Shown here: in pieces, positions 1 to 12,045 of the stretch
Position numbering within the stretch: position 1 is the stretch's first letter
Layout of the letters: the number at the start of each line of letters is the position of its first letter
Assembly (NCBI RefSeq): GCF_018691265.1
Contig: NW_024881282.1
Span: 53,823,122 to 53,887,121 of the forward strand
Length of the DNA stretch: 64,000 bases
Direction: 5' to 3'
DNA from: Tyto alba
Taxonomy: Eukaryota > Chordata > Aves > Strigiformes > Tytonidae
Notes under the pieces: generated by a model
Seen by the model: the letters and a program-made list of their open reading frames with translations, nothing else
The model's database searches: none
Told to the model about the DNA's origin: nothing
Program-made: the position numbers and the translations under genes

Positions 1-3000
1 ACAAACCACACAGAAACCACCAAGAGCTCCTCTGCAGAGCTGGCTCAGGCAGGAGCACCTGAGTCAGCAGGATACTCAAGGCACCGTCGCTCCCGCTCAG
101 GACTGAGCAAGCACCACGGAATATTGGGTTGGCATGGCAGACTGTGCTGGGGCGGCCCTGTGTTGTGACAAGGCCATTGTCCCCGTTGCAGACCTGGCAG
201 CAAATTATCAGGCGGCAACGGCATCCGAAAGGAGGCTTGCACTTCTCCTTCAGCTCCAAGGGAGGAGCTGGATCATTTCCAAAGGCAGTGTTATGTGTAC
301 TTGTCTGGAGGTTGTGTAAATAAGTCAGTTCAAGGCATTAGCTGGGTTTTCTGAGTAGCTGCAGCTTCTTCCCACTGAACCCTTGGCAAGACAGCGATCG
401 GCTGCCCTCTCTGCGGCGCTGACCACTGCGCTCCCTGTGCTGCCCCCCGTCTGGACAAAGCTCTCTGCTGCCCAGAAAAAACTGTCCATAGGACCAGAGG
501 TTTCAATTATTCATACACATTATCCAGGTAACATCTGTACCTTGTTTCATGCGGGATCCTTTTGTGTTTGGTTGTATATAAGGAATTTGCATCCTTAAAA
601 AGGCTGGAAGTACTTTTCAGCCTCTCTCGACAAAAGTTTATATGATAGGACTTTAATTGCATTTTCTGCTGGCACCGCTGTTGATGGCTCTGGTACCTGG
701 GCTCTCACTCTGCTATTGGTCTGTAGAGTTGATATTACCTTGAATTTTAAAAGGTGCTTTGGGAAGTCCCCAACATGTGAAAACAGATGAATGTAGCAAT
801 GGTGTTTCTATACTGGGCCCAGTATCCTGGGCTGTACAAACAGCTGTCTTGTCTGCCTACTTTGACATCAGAAAGTGTTGAGGAAACATAATCCCGAGTC
901 TGTTTGGTTGGTGCAGTGTTCAACTCTGGAGATCTATACTTTATACTTTCATATCACACACTTTTTCTTAATTTAGATCAACTTTAATTTTGGCAAAAGA
1001 CAACAGCACTTTAGACGTGACCCATCACAAGAGTGGAACAAGTCACTTTCCTCTCCAAACTTGACTGGACTTCTGTAAATTTTAGTAAAAATTTTCATTT
1101 ATAAAACTGAAACAAGGTTGTTCAGGTGCGTAACTCACAAGGGATTAGGAGGTGCTTCAAAGGGCTTTTGAGGCTGAAAATACTTTACTACTCTTCGGTC
1201 CTCTTGCCCACTTATGTGTTGCTTGGAGGTTCAGACCATCAAAGATATTGGAGTGACTCTTGTTACTAACAGGGATTAAGATGGATAGGAGTAACCTAGG
1301 GGATCAGGGGGTGCTAGGTTCATAATGCTCCTGAGGCTATCAGCAGTAACCATTGATCTTGACTGCAACTTTTCCCTGTGTGTGCACTTCAGTGAGGGTG
1401 CTGGTATGTCTAATGCACATATCCATGGATACACAGATTCACACACATAGATACATAGATATGAAGGTAAAAGGGATTTTGAAATACCCAAAACACTGCT
1501 ACTGTCCCTTCAGAATTAACAAACAAATTAGTAGTTTGGTCTTGCTGTCATTACACAGGTAAAATATTCATGAAATCAGTGTGACTAATCCTGTGATTAA
1601 ATACTGCAGTCCAGATTTGGGAGTTAATCTCTTCTGAGAAAATCCCAATTTAACAGGAGTAAAATGATCCTAGTATCAGGTCATGAGGGACAGTGTTTCA
1701 AGCATGTGGGAGAAGAAATTATAATTAATTTTCAGTTTGGAGGGATATTTTGTGTTTGGGTAAGTCTACTACACATGTGAAGCAATTGTTGATTCAGTTC
1801 TGCAGCTATAAAATAATGGTAGTTTTTATTTGAAAATTAAGGTAATCTGAACTCAAGGGTCTTTCAGGACAGTACAGTGATTTTGAAGCACGAAAGGAAG
1901 AACACAGTTGTTTGTAGAAAATGCAATGACAGAGAGAGGTTTTTTCAGGAGTCACATTTGAGGGTAAGATTAGAAGTGCATTATCTTGACGTGGGACTAC
2001 AGAAAGCCCACTTGCACATCTGGTGCAACTGGCACTGAGAGGAAGACAATCTGCCTGCTCTAGACCTTCTAAGCAGTGATAACATCACCCTGTTTTCAAC
2101 ATACTGTAGGATAACACTGACAAGGAGTCTTACTGAATTATAAAATAACTTCTATACATGTATATATGTGTGTCTCTGTGTGTGTTTCTGTCTGTGTGTG
2201 GCTAATCATTGTCTTTTGCTATTTCCAGTTTCTTAAATGTCACATAGAGCTGTTTAATTCAGTGCAACTTTTTTTTAACTTCCTTCAACTCTTATTTTTT
2301 AATGTTCTTCTTTCAGTGTGCTTTCCAGGAAGGGAGGGAAGAGGGAGCAGAGTAAACATCCATAGTTAGGTCTTGTTTTCAGAGCAGTTCAGTACATTCC
2401 TGCAGGCTGGGTAGAAGAGGAAGAGTGTCTGCTGTGTTTTCTCGAAGTCACAGGCAGTCCAGACATTTCAGAGGTTATTCTTTTGGGAGAGGGGGGCATA
2501 TTTTGCCCATTGGCATATACTGAGTGGACCCAGAAGAAGATAAGGGCACAGACAGATGCAGCCAGCACACTGTCCAGGTGGGATGGGGGGGATCTTTGTA
2601 CTGAGCCATTAGACAGCACAGATTGTCTGTATGGTTTTATGAGAGCACCAAGGCTGACAGGGACACCTTTATAAGTTATTTCTACAGATAGACTGCAAAT
2701 TGTAACCAAACAGTTTATAGTCCTTGTCTACAATTATTGTGTTTGCAGGTACCTAAACTGCTTAGATAGAAGTCATGTCTGTGATGAAGCATTTGCAGGT
2801 TCAGAGCTTCAATGGTACCAGTACCCATCCCTAAACATACACTTAGAAAACAACAACATTCCAAAAGTAAGGAACCTGGTTTTGTAGAAATGTCCAAAGG
2901 ATTGAAACTTCTATCTTTTGAATGGGTGGATTTGGAGTATTTGTTGGAGATTTTCTAGAGTGTTGCTGCACTTCTGTAACAGTACAGGTCCCTTGTGATG

Positions 3001-3190
3001 CTGCAAAGTCAACAGCAAGTCCAAGCTGGCTACTGAGGCAGAAGGACTCTTGGCCTGATATAGAAGCTAACTAATAAATCAGCACTGGCAAAATAAGAGC
3101 TGGCAAGCCAGTTCAGATGGTCAACTGTTCCTCCTTTTGTCATACAAAAAGTTCTCCCTTTTGTAGCATCTTAGTATGTATATTACATTA
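1..3190. other. Intergenic DNA, no gene recognised
   Basis: AT-rich non-coding sequence. The open frames here are all short (at most 106 codons), lack recognisable domains and overlap on both strands, as expected by chance. Nothing resembling an exon with flanking splice sites, an RNA gene or a recent transposon was found. The only obvious local structure is a TG-rich microsatellite near 2165. In mammals the gene upstream of PPM1H is AVPR1A. I see no vasopressin-receptor-like coding sequence here, so any such neighbour must lie further left. Confidence 0.7.
2165..2203. repeat. TG-rich imperfect microsatellite
   Basis: An interrupted run of TG dinucleotides with TC and TT interruptions is read directly from the sequence. 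It is a short simple repeat with no sign of function. Confidence 0.75.
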
Positions 3191-3490
3191 GTGAGGTGGG
3201 TGTTGGTCTCTTCCCAATTAACAAGTGATAGGACGAGCAAATGGCATCAAGTTGTGCCAGGGGAGGTTTAGATTGGATATTAGGAAAAATTTCTTCACTG
3301 AAAGGGTTGTCAAGCATTGGCACAGGCTGCACAGGGACGGGGTTGAGTCACCATCCGTGGAGGTATTTAAAAGACTTGTAGATGTGGTGCTTAGGGACGT
3401 GGTTTAGTGGTGGACTTGGCAGTGTTAGGTTTATGATTGGATGATTTTAGAGGTCTTTTTCTACCTAAATGATTCTATGATTCTATGATT
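3191..3490 (+). mobile_element. CR1 LINE, 5'-truncated 3' end
   Basis: The segment follows the 3' end of avian CR1 non-LTR retrotransposons. It has the GGTTTAGATTGGATATTAGG-type block, the 'TTTCTTCAC' block, and a block equivalent to 'CACAGGCTGC...GGAGTCACCATCC'. It finishes with the diagnostic tail of repeated ATTCTATG units at 3471-3490. Only about 300 bp remain, so it is a dead 5'-truncated copy with no usable reverse transcriptase. Moderate divergence suggests an old but still readable insertion. The 60-codon open frame across it is part of the element. The 5' edge is uncertain by about 15 bp. Confidence 0.92.
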
Positions 3491-4872
3491 ATTTTTATTC
3501 TGTGCAACCAAATGATAACAACCTGAAAATACCATTTGTAATGAGAGCATGTTATAGCTGGCATCCTGTCACTGCTTGACTTCCTTGCTGTTGGTTTGGG
3601 TTGCCCAGATAGACTGCCTGCATGCTTATAACCAATAAAGGGAGTTTGAAAAAAATCAGAAGGTATATTCATAATCACTTATTACTTGGTGCCAACTGTG
3701 AGCGCAATAAAAGCTGCAAAGGAGGCCACCAATTTCTTATTGCATTCAGTGAGTTACTGAGAAACAAAAGCCATACTCCAATAACAGCTAATGTCTCTTC
3801 AGAGCTGCAAGCTTATTTCACACTCACAATTTCGCTGAAACTGACTGGCTCAAATAATTATTTAATGAGTCAGGCCTCCAAGGAGTGGCATTTGGCTTTA
3901 ATTGTCAACATTTCATAATGTGATATTTCAAATTTGAAGCTGTTGATCCATCCTGATAAGACACAAATTTTCCTTATATACATTATTTCTTTTGATCTTT
4001 AGGTTTTCCCTGATGCATCTCTGGCTGCAGTTAACAGGCTTTATCACTCACTTGTTCTATTATATTTTTTCTTGAGTGGTCCAGCTAATTTACCTCTTAC
4101 CATCTTCTTATCTCTTGAAAATGCAACTTACTTGTATTTGTTTAATTGTTGGCCCACAATAAGCTTCCTCATTATCCATCAGTCATTATCATCAAACCAT
4201 GCAAAAAAGAAATGAAAAACAAAGGGAATAAATCTTTAGTGTCATATGATGTATATGAGTCTAGTTATAAAGAAAGACACAAGAGGGAAATATTTTGTGC
4301 AAAGATCCTGCAAATTATGGCATTGCACAGATCCTATTATATATATCTGGCAGAAATCCCTTCTCTAACTCCAGGGCTTTATTATGAAGGAGAGGGAGTG
4401 AATTTCCTTTTCTGTATTCAGTCTCTTTTCTTCTCTAAATTGGATACTTTTGGTTGATGCTTCTTTCCTGAGAAGAATTACCGGCTGCCCTAAACCTCCC
4501 TGATTTGTTCCACTTAACTTGACATACAGAATCATTAGCATTTCTCCTCTGGCTGTTAAGTAAAATCTATCAATTACCACAAGCAGTTTTTGCTAGTTTG
4601 GGCAGAAGAAACACCCGAGTGCTTTCCACACAGTTTTTGGAGGACTGTCATAGAAAACATAGCTCATTTCAGTGTAAAGTATTAAAGATGAAGTTTGAGC
4701 TTTTCAGCACACCCAAGTGAGGGTGAGGCCCTAGTTGCACTGTCCAGGAACAGGCTAGGTCAGGGAACATAACTCATCTGTAAAATTCAGTGCCAGTTTC
4801 AAAGCAAGGCCATGTGCATCAGAGCGTGTTGTGTGGCTGTTGCAGCATCCAGTCCTACAGCTGAAGGCTGGG

Positions 4873-4928
4873 GTCAAAGCCTCACGTCTGTGGGGTGAAA
4901 GCCTCACGTCTGTGAGGTCAAAGCCTCC
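4873..4928. repeat. 22-bp tandem repeat, about 2.5 copies
   Basis: The unit begins GTCAAAGCCTCACGTCTGTG. It is repeated at 4873 and 4895 with two substitutions, followed by a partial third copy at 4917-4928. It sits at the left edge of a CpG-rich islet and was read directly. Confidence 0.85.
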
Positions 4929-5080
4929 GGCAGAGCTGGGTTCAGACTGCCTTCTGGTTGTGGAAGTGTCTGTTCCCAGCTCCAGCAGCACCAGAGGGAC
5001 TGGGGTCTGCCCAGCAGTACCAAGTACTCATCTGCTCTCCCTATGGACAATGTCCCCGAGCTCAGCTGCAGCGTGTCCCT

Positions 5081-5213
5081 GGGCGCGTGGTGGCACACAA
5101 GTGATGGGAATGACTTGTGTCACCAAGGTCAAGCTTGGCCTCGCGCGAGCTGCAGCTCAGGCCGGCACGGCCGTGACTCATCCCTCGGACTCCCCTCGCC
5201 GTAGGGCAACAAG
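5081..5213. promoter_or_regulatory. Isolated CpG cluster (orphan CpG islet)
   Basis: About 11 CpG dinucleotides occur in about 130 bp, including the palindrome CTCGCGCGAG, in otherwise CpG-poor intergenic DNA. No gene start, TATA box or exon is visible next to it. Retained CpG density can mark an unmethylated regulatory element, but it can also be left over from a GC-rich repeat. The functional assignment is inference only. Confidence 0.3.
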
Positions 5214-8200
5214 CACTCTGTAGCCAGCCCATAGCTGGCACCCTGGCCAGTCTTCAACCATTTGGGGCCATTACGGCCAAGGAGAGCTATTTGAAAGCTA
5301 TCTAATGAAAAAATCCCCAGGCCCAGGGAGCAAACTGGTTGTCACATGGGTCACAGCAAAAGTAAATGGGAGCGTGTGTGCTCTGACTCCAAAAGCACAT
5401 CCCTCTGCAGCCTGACCAAGGGGATGCTTCCTCTCTGCATGGTACCACCACTCTGACACCTACAATACTACAGTAATCAATCAGGAGCCACTGAATGGCT
5501 AGAAAAGTCATACCAACCTAAATGTGAAGTGAAATCATCCTTAGACCTGAGCAGGAGCTCTAATTTAACATGCCATCAGAATGCAAGGCACCATTCAAGG
5601 GGTAACCAAGTGCTAATTATTTCTGGTTTTCACAGTCAGAAGGAAGAACCTTATTAGTCTGCTTTCTTAAACTAAAATGATGGTGGAGGTATTATTTCCA
5701 TAAAATACATTGGCTAAGTATATAAACTCTTCCAGTTCAATCCATCAGTCAGGGCACAAGAGAGCAAATGGAAGATGCTCATAAGTGATTTCTCTTTTAG
5801 TGATGTCTGAGTCCTTCTGGTGACAACAGCTGCTCATGGAAAAGGCAAGTTTTGGTTTCATAACTCATGACATGGGCTCACCACGAGCAGCCTGAGGAAT
5901 GGTTATCCTCTCATAGGCATTTTACTCACCGCAATTACTTCTCAAGTGTTTTATCCACCCTACTAATGAAATGTTTGCCAGATCTGCCATTCTTGAAACA
6001 TGTTTTCATTCTCCATAGGTAAATCGCAAACTTGAACTTGGTGTGACAATTCTGAGCTCTAGTCACTCACTTCTTGCCAATGGGCAGACTTGTGGAAATG
6101 TGGACATCTGATGGCTTGGAATAAACAGTGTCTATAGCTGAAAACACATTTTGGCAATAATTACTTGAGCAGCTAAAAATTACCTCCCAGTGAGTGTGAA
6201 TGGCAAGGATGTGGCCCAGAGCATAACGCTGTAAAAAGACATCTAGAAATGCAGCAGGATACAGTTTAATTCCAAACTGTTCATCACCATCTGTTAAGAG
6301 CTTCATCTTAGAGAAGAAAAAAAGGCACTGTGATATAAATCCTTTTTATTTAGAAACACTAAATTTAGCATCCAGAAGGGATTTGTATTTTTCCCCATAG
6401 ACTTTTGTGCTCGTTTGTGTCTGGATGCGGCAGCTTTACCTCTCTGCCTCCGCAGGTGCTGCTGGGGGAGGTAAGGCAAGGAGGTCAGCGCTGCAAAACG
6501 ACAGCGTCCATGTCGCGCTTGCCTGCACCAGCTGTGCCCACAGCAAGCGGCGTGCTGCTGCCCGCTCCCTGCCACGGTCACTCCGATATCCCTGCTGCCA
6601 CCGTGAATGAGGATGGAGAAAGATGGTCCTGTTTCAGCTTTAACCTCAAGTGGACCGAAGAAACCACTTAATTCTTGTAGCCTTGGGCACGAGAGTTCAA
6701 CTACAGCATGTTGAAGCAATAGCAATACTGTAGCGAGAATCCTATTTTCTCATTAATATATGGGAAAAGCATCTTCCCATGTGTACGAAAATCTCTTCAA
6801 CTTTTTTTCTGTACTTAGTAAAACTGTTTAAAAGGTTAAATACTGAACTTTAACCCAGTAGGAGTTTGCTAGTCATCACATTAAATGACCCAGTGTTTCT
6901 GAATGTTGTATGTCTTTTGGAACACGAATCAAAATCTGAGTTGATATTAACTATTTTGCAGTGCTCAGTAGCAGCCTGTACAGCTGTTCAGAGGCCTGAC
7001 CTCAGTTTGCCAGGTGGTAACGGCTTTGATTTCCAGTGGTTTGCCTCTGCATCTTCGCAGAAAAGAAGCTAGCACGGTTCTCTCCTAAATGTATCTATTT
7101 GACAATCTTAACATCAGTTTTTGGTACCCACACTGATCCCAGATGTTTAGCATGGACACAAGGGACTGTCAGCTCAGTGCCTTAAACAGGTCTGCAATCT
7201 GCCTTACCTATGTAATTAATAAAAAATATCATGGTAGATGATGAAGAGGCAGGCTATATGGCAAATCTCAATTTTTGATGAATATCCTTAATTTTTGGGG
7301 CCTGTCTTTTGGTTTCAGTTTGCTTCACCCCAATCAAGAATCACCCAGTAGCAGGTGGCAGTTTTGTAACCTTATTTGCACCAGTAGTTGTGAGATTCAC
7401 CTGCTGCCAGGGCAGATGCTGTACCCAAACCTGGATATTAGTGTCAAGAGCTGTAAGAAACGACTCCACTGTCAGTGGGGCAGACCAATGCAAGACCAGT
7501 GAAAAGGTGGGAATTAGGACCCTCTGCTCATGTGAGGAATTCCAGGCCATGAAAGGTTTGGGCCACTACTACAAATCCAATTTTTAAAATACAGAGCAGT
7601 TGTTCTTAGAAGAGCTCATATCACACTGACTCGATACTTCTGCTTGTGTTGAGATGCTAAGCCACATTAAAAGCTACAACCTTACTGTACGTGCTTTCTA
7701 ATATTATTATTCCATGTAAACAACTGCTGCAGCTACTGCAGAGATTTTTATGCTTTTATATATTAGCTGTGCCCAGCTCTGAGCTGCACTGCCACGTGCT
7801 GGGGTACCCAAGGGAGCCGTCAGCTCCATCCACTTGGAAGAAACAGTTTATCCCAGGGTTGCTCTTTGCGATCTGTTCTGCTCTGTTCATTAGGAGGGAC
7901 TGGACTGCTCCTTGTGCTACATGGCTTTCTTCTTCCAGCCAAGCAGAGTGGAGATGGAAAAGACCAGCCAGTTCCTCTTTCTTTGTCATGCTCTTTTCCA
8001 CTGGTAACAATAAGCAACCCATGAAAACATGAACAAGTAGAGTCTTCCTCTTCATCCACAGTCCTCCCCTGCAATTAACAGGTGGTGGTAGTGTTTATCT
8101 GGGAGGCAATCAGGCCTTAGAGTGCCATATTGAGTTCATGGGTTGCCCATTCGCTTGTGAAGTTTATGTCTCTTATCATTGAAACAAAGAGGAAGCCCCT

Positions 8201-9063
8201 CTGCCTATTAACAGGTTCCTCTTCTCTCATCAGAAAGTGAAATGTAGTTTAAAGTCCTGTACACCTCCATATTGCCCAAAAAGCTTTCTTCATGCAGAGG
8301 GAAAAGCAAATTAACATCTCCAGTAGTTATTTTATTATAGTGAAGCAAAGAACACAATAAAAAAATAATTTAAATTAATTTTTTAATTGTAGTTAGACCA
8401 TCCTCATTTTGAAATACTGGAGTAATATTTTGATGTAACAGCTCTTCCCTCTGGAGACTTCTAGGACTTCGGGAACACAGTAGGGTCATTTTCTTTCACT
8501 CCAATACAGTGGATTTCCGCTGAGTGTGGACTTTGGTTTAAGTTATGAGAAGATTGCTACTGGTTGATAAAATACCAATGGCCAAGGCAGCAGTAAAAAT
8601 GCCTCCTTTTTCTCTGACTAACAATCTAAATAGCCTAATACGGTAGCTTAATATTTTCCAAGTGAGAATGAGGATGATGATGGATAATGATGAGAAATGC
8701 TTTTCTGTAGTATATACAGTTTAATGATGGCCCCAATTCAGTGCCACAACTAATCTGAATTATTTCTACTCATAACACTGCATTAAATCCCCACTGAGGG
8801 ATCCTGCTTTCACAAACAACTGTCCAGTAAGTGGCCACCAAGATGAATTTGGCTCCACAACACTAACATTTGGCTAGGTTATTCACTGCACTTATTTTAT
8901 TACTCTATCTCAGGCAGGCAGGTAAGAAAATATGTCAGAACAGACTACTTCAGCTAATAGTCTCAATCCTGCAGACATTTGCCACATGTACTTGGCACTG
9001 TAGCAAGTCCAAACAGTTCAAAATCATTAATCACAGAATTCACATTCAAATAACAGGAATAAC

Positions 9064-9084
9064 AAAAAAAAAAAAAAAAAAAAA
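9064..9084. repeat. Poly(A) tract, 21 A
   Basis: An uninterrupted run of A. The sequence before it does not match a recognised retroposon or processed gene copy, so it is left as a homopolymer. Confidence 0.9.
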
Positions 9085-11099
9085 GGACAGATTATAGCTC
9101 TTTCAATTTGCTGCTTTGCTGCTGAACTATGAGGGTGCACATTTCCAAGTTTCTCTCTGCAATCATAAGGAATTTCTCAGCTTCTACGAAGATTTTGGAT
9201 TCTCACATAATCTGAGACTTTCAGAAACAGAGTCAAAGACAAAACTGTTCAATACTTTGCAGGTTGGAATGACATTCAGACTTGGTAATAAGAACAGTTT
9301 TGTTTTCACGTATGACTTCCAGGGTATTTAGTAGCACAGATTATTTTTTTCATAAAAGTAATTCTACACATTGCCATTTGTCTAGACTCAGCTAAACAGT
9401 GGGCATCAGTTCATCCTTTAGGCATTCATTTTTGCTTTGGTAGATCAGTTGGGATGATTTGTGTTTAGAGTTAGACATGCTGCTGAATTAGGGACGTAGA
9501 ATTGTCCCCTGTTATAAAAATGCTAAGTTGACATGACCTTTGTCAAGAAACCACTCTTGTGCTGATGAAAGCTGGGAGGGTACGGTGTGGTTACGGTGTT
9601 ATTGCATTGTTGTATTTCAGTAAGACTCTTCTGCACAAAGTACGTAGTAATCCAGGCTCTACCTTGGTACCAAGTGAGGAATCATCACTAGTAGGGTTTG
9701 AGGGCACTCATACTTTGTTAGTCTAAGATGTGCAAAACTGTCAGTCTGCCGAGGAAAGAGGCTGAAGGTGACAGAGAGGTCTGTTTGCAGATCTAACCCG
9801 ACATCCCAGAAGGTACAGTGCCTGTCGAGAGCCTGGTTTGGAGCAGTTTGTTAGAAAACCTCTCCCATTAAACAAGCCCCTGGGAAGGCTGAGAGTGAGC
9901 ACTTTGCTGCAGGACTCTGGGAGGAGGCATGAGGATGGCTCTCCCCAGCCCCTCCAGCTGAAGGCAAAGGCTGGGGCAGGGACTAGTCTCTGGAGAGGAT
10001 GGGGTGGCCAGGAGATAGGACTTGGGAACATCTGCAGCTTCCCAGAGAGGAGGCAATGATACCCAAAGAGACAATCTGTCTCATGCAGGGAAGTGAGAAT
10101 GTTATGAGTCATAGACTGAGAAAACTAGTAAAGAGGTGGCTAACACACATCCTGAAAACGGGGCACCCAGGAATGAGAAGGGACAAGAAAGAAAATAGTG
10201 GGGTGACTACCTTGGAGGTCTGTATGCTAACCTAAGAAACATGAAAAAACAATTGGAAGAATTTAATTCACAATCAGAACTATTACTTAACTGATTTGAT
10301 AGGTTAACGGACATTATACTTTTATGATTTATTTTGGGCAGGGGAGATGAAGAGGCATGTTTCCAAGGCCTGCATGGTGGTTGTATATGCCTGTTGTGAA
10401 CACCAGCAGCTGGAGGCAACAGAGCTGCTAAAAGTCTTTGAGCATAAAAGAGGAGGGGAAGTAGACCTGCTGCAATAGAGATTATTATCTGGTTCTTTGA
10501 GAGAGAAAGGCTCCTTTGGATCTTGTTTTGAAGAGGAGTTGGTCCAGATGGTGAAGGGAGAAGGCAAATCCTGTGGCAGGGATCAGGGATCATAAAGAAT
10601 GGTATTCCTGACATCTAACAAGGGAAAAAGGGAAAACAGTAAAATAAAAATAAAGGATTTGAAAAAAAGGGACCATCACTTAACTTGGAGAATTGAGAGA
10701 GAAACAAAGCAGGAGGAGAAAAAGGAGTTTAGAGGAAGTTCTTAAAAAGACAGCCTCAAAAAGACAAGCATGGATTATTTCATATGAAGAAGATACAGGA
10801 AGTGTACTAAGAAGCCACTTTTGCTAACTTAGGAGCTTTTCAGTGACCTGAAAATTATTCAGCATGGAAAGTAGGTCAAGTTACTTAGAAGATATATGTA
10901 AGACTAGTACAAAGCTACAAAGACAAAATCAGAAAGGCCAAGGCATAAAATACAATAGAATTAACACAGGACATAACAAGAAAAAAGAGCAGAAAAGATA
11001 TCTTGAAAGAACATTTGCTAGAACACGAAGGCAGGGAAAAAAGTGGTTCACTGCTAAGGGCAAAAAAAGGTTAATATCATATATAGATAGGAAATGAGG

Positions 11100-12045
11100 G
11101 AAGAAGCAGTAGTTTTCTTTATATTAGCTGTAGCGCTGCTTTTGAGTTTGCTTCCCAGGAGAGTCTCATAAGCAAGTTAAGGAAACAGTTCTATTGAAAC
11201 CACTGTGAAATTGTTGTACAACTGGCTGGAAAATGATACTTCTAGAGAAAAGGGCAAGTAAATCTGTGCTAGGATTTCTCCTGGGTCTGGTATTATTCAA
11301 TATTTAATGGTTTGGACACTAGACAATGTAGCTCCCTTGTACAAGACACAAGCTGGAGGACATGACTGGAATTCAAAATTATTTTGAAAAATTGAAGTGG
11401 TCTGAAATAAGTAGCTTAGCTAGTAAAATTTACCATATAAATACAAGATGGGAAATGGTGGACTAAACAACTGCTTTTTAGTAAAGGCTCTGGGGCACAC
11501 AAGAGTATGTGGATGCGTATGACCCAAGTTAGTGACGTGCTGCTGTGAAAATGCAACATCACAGCAAGATGCACAAAGGAGCTGTGTGGAAGATATGTTC
11601 TGTCTTGTTTGTCACTGGTAACATCTCAACTCTACTTTAAGAAAGATAGGGTCAGTTTGAGAGAAACCAGAGCAGAAGCACCAAGATTAAAGACCAAGAG
11701 TCCACAATCTCAGAGGTGAGACTGAGAGCACTGGGGATGCTTAGTCAAGAGAAAGCTGAGGAGAAATATGATAACAGCTCCAACATTTGTAAAATTGTTC
11801 TGCAGGATCACAGAATGAGAATAAACAGTCTTAAAAAGTGCCACATGGAAGATTTAGGTTGAACAGCACAGGTTTCAAATAATTTAGCATCAGGGCTGTC
11901 TGCCAGGGGAGATGCAAGTCATGGGCATGGAGGGATCTCAGGTTAGATCAACCCCTGGCAGAGATGAGCCTGTCTTGGGGCAGGGGTGGACTACATGAAC
12001 TCTCAAGTACGCTGCCAGGCCTGTTTTCTATATTTCTGTGGTGAC
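11100..12045 (+). mobile_element. Ancient degraded CR1 LINE relic
   Basis: Several blocks in the correct order recall CR1. Around 11160-11290 there is DNA equivalent to the end of the reverse-transcriptase region: 'GTACAACTGGCTGG', then 'CTGGGTCTGGTATTATTCAA', the place where CR1 has 'CCTGGGTCCGGTCTTGTTCAACAT'. 'ACAAGCTGGAGGA' follows. Near 11850 there is 'GGAAGATTTAGGTTGAACA', the equivalent of the 3' block 'GGAGGTTTAGGTTGGA'. The end near 11985-12045 has a 'GGTGGACTACATGAACTCTC...TTCTATATTTCTGTG' tail. Many indels and substitutions show that it is inactive and much older than the CR1 at 3191. The element may extend left to about 10640. Confidence 0.65.

Larger units (their letters stand above)
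3491..11099. other. Intergenic DNA with two GC-rich islets
   Basis: No gene is recognised. Most of it is AT-rich. Two short GC-rich islets stand out, 4860-5230 and roughly 6415-6610, both with more CpG than the surroundings. An 88-codon open frame in the second islet has no recognisable domain and no convincing splice context. The last 450 bp (about 10640-11099) are purine-rich and may be the 5' part of the degraded CR1 annotated next, but the similarity is too weak to call. Confidence 0.6.
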
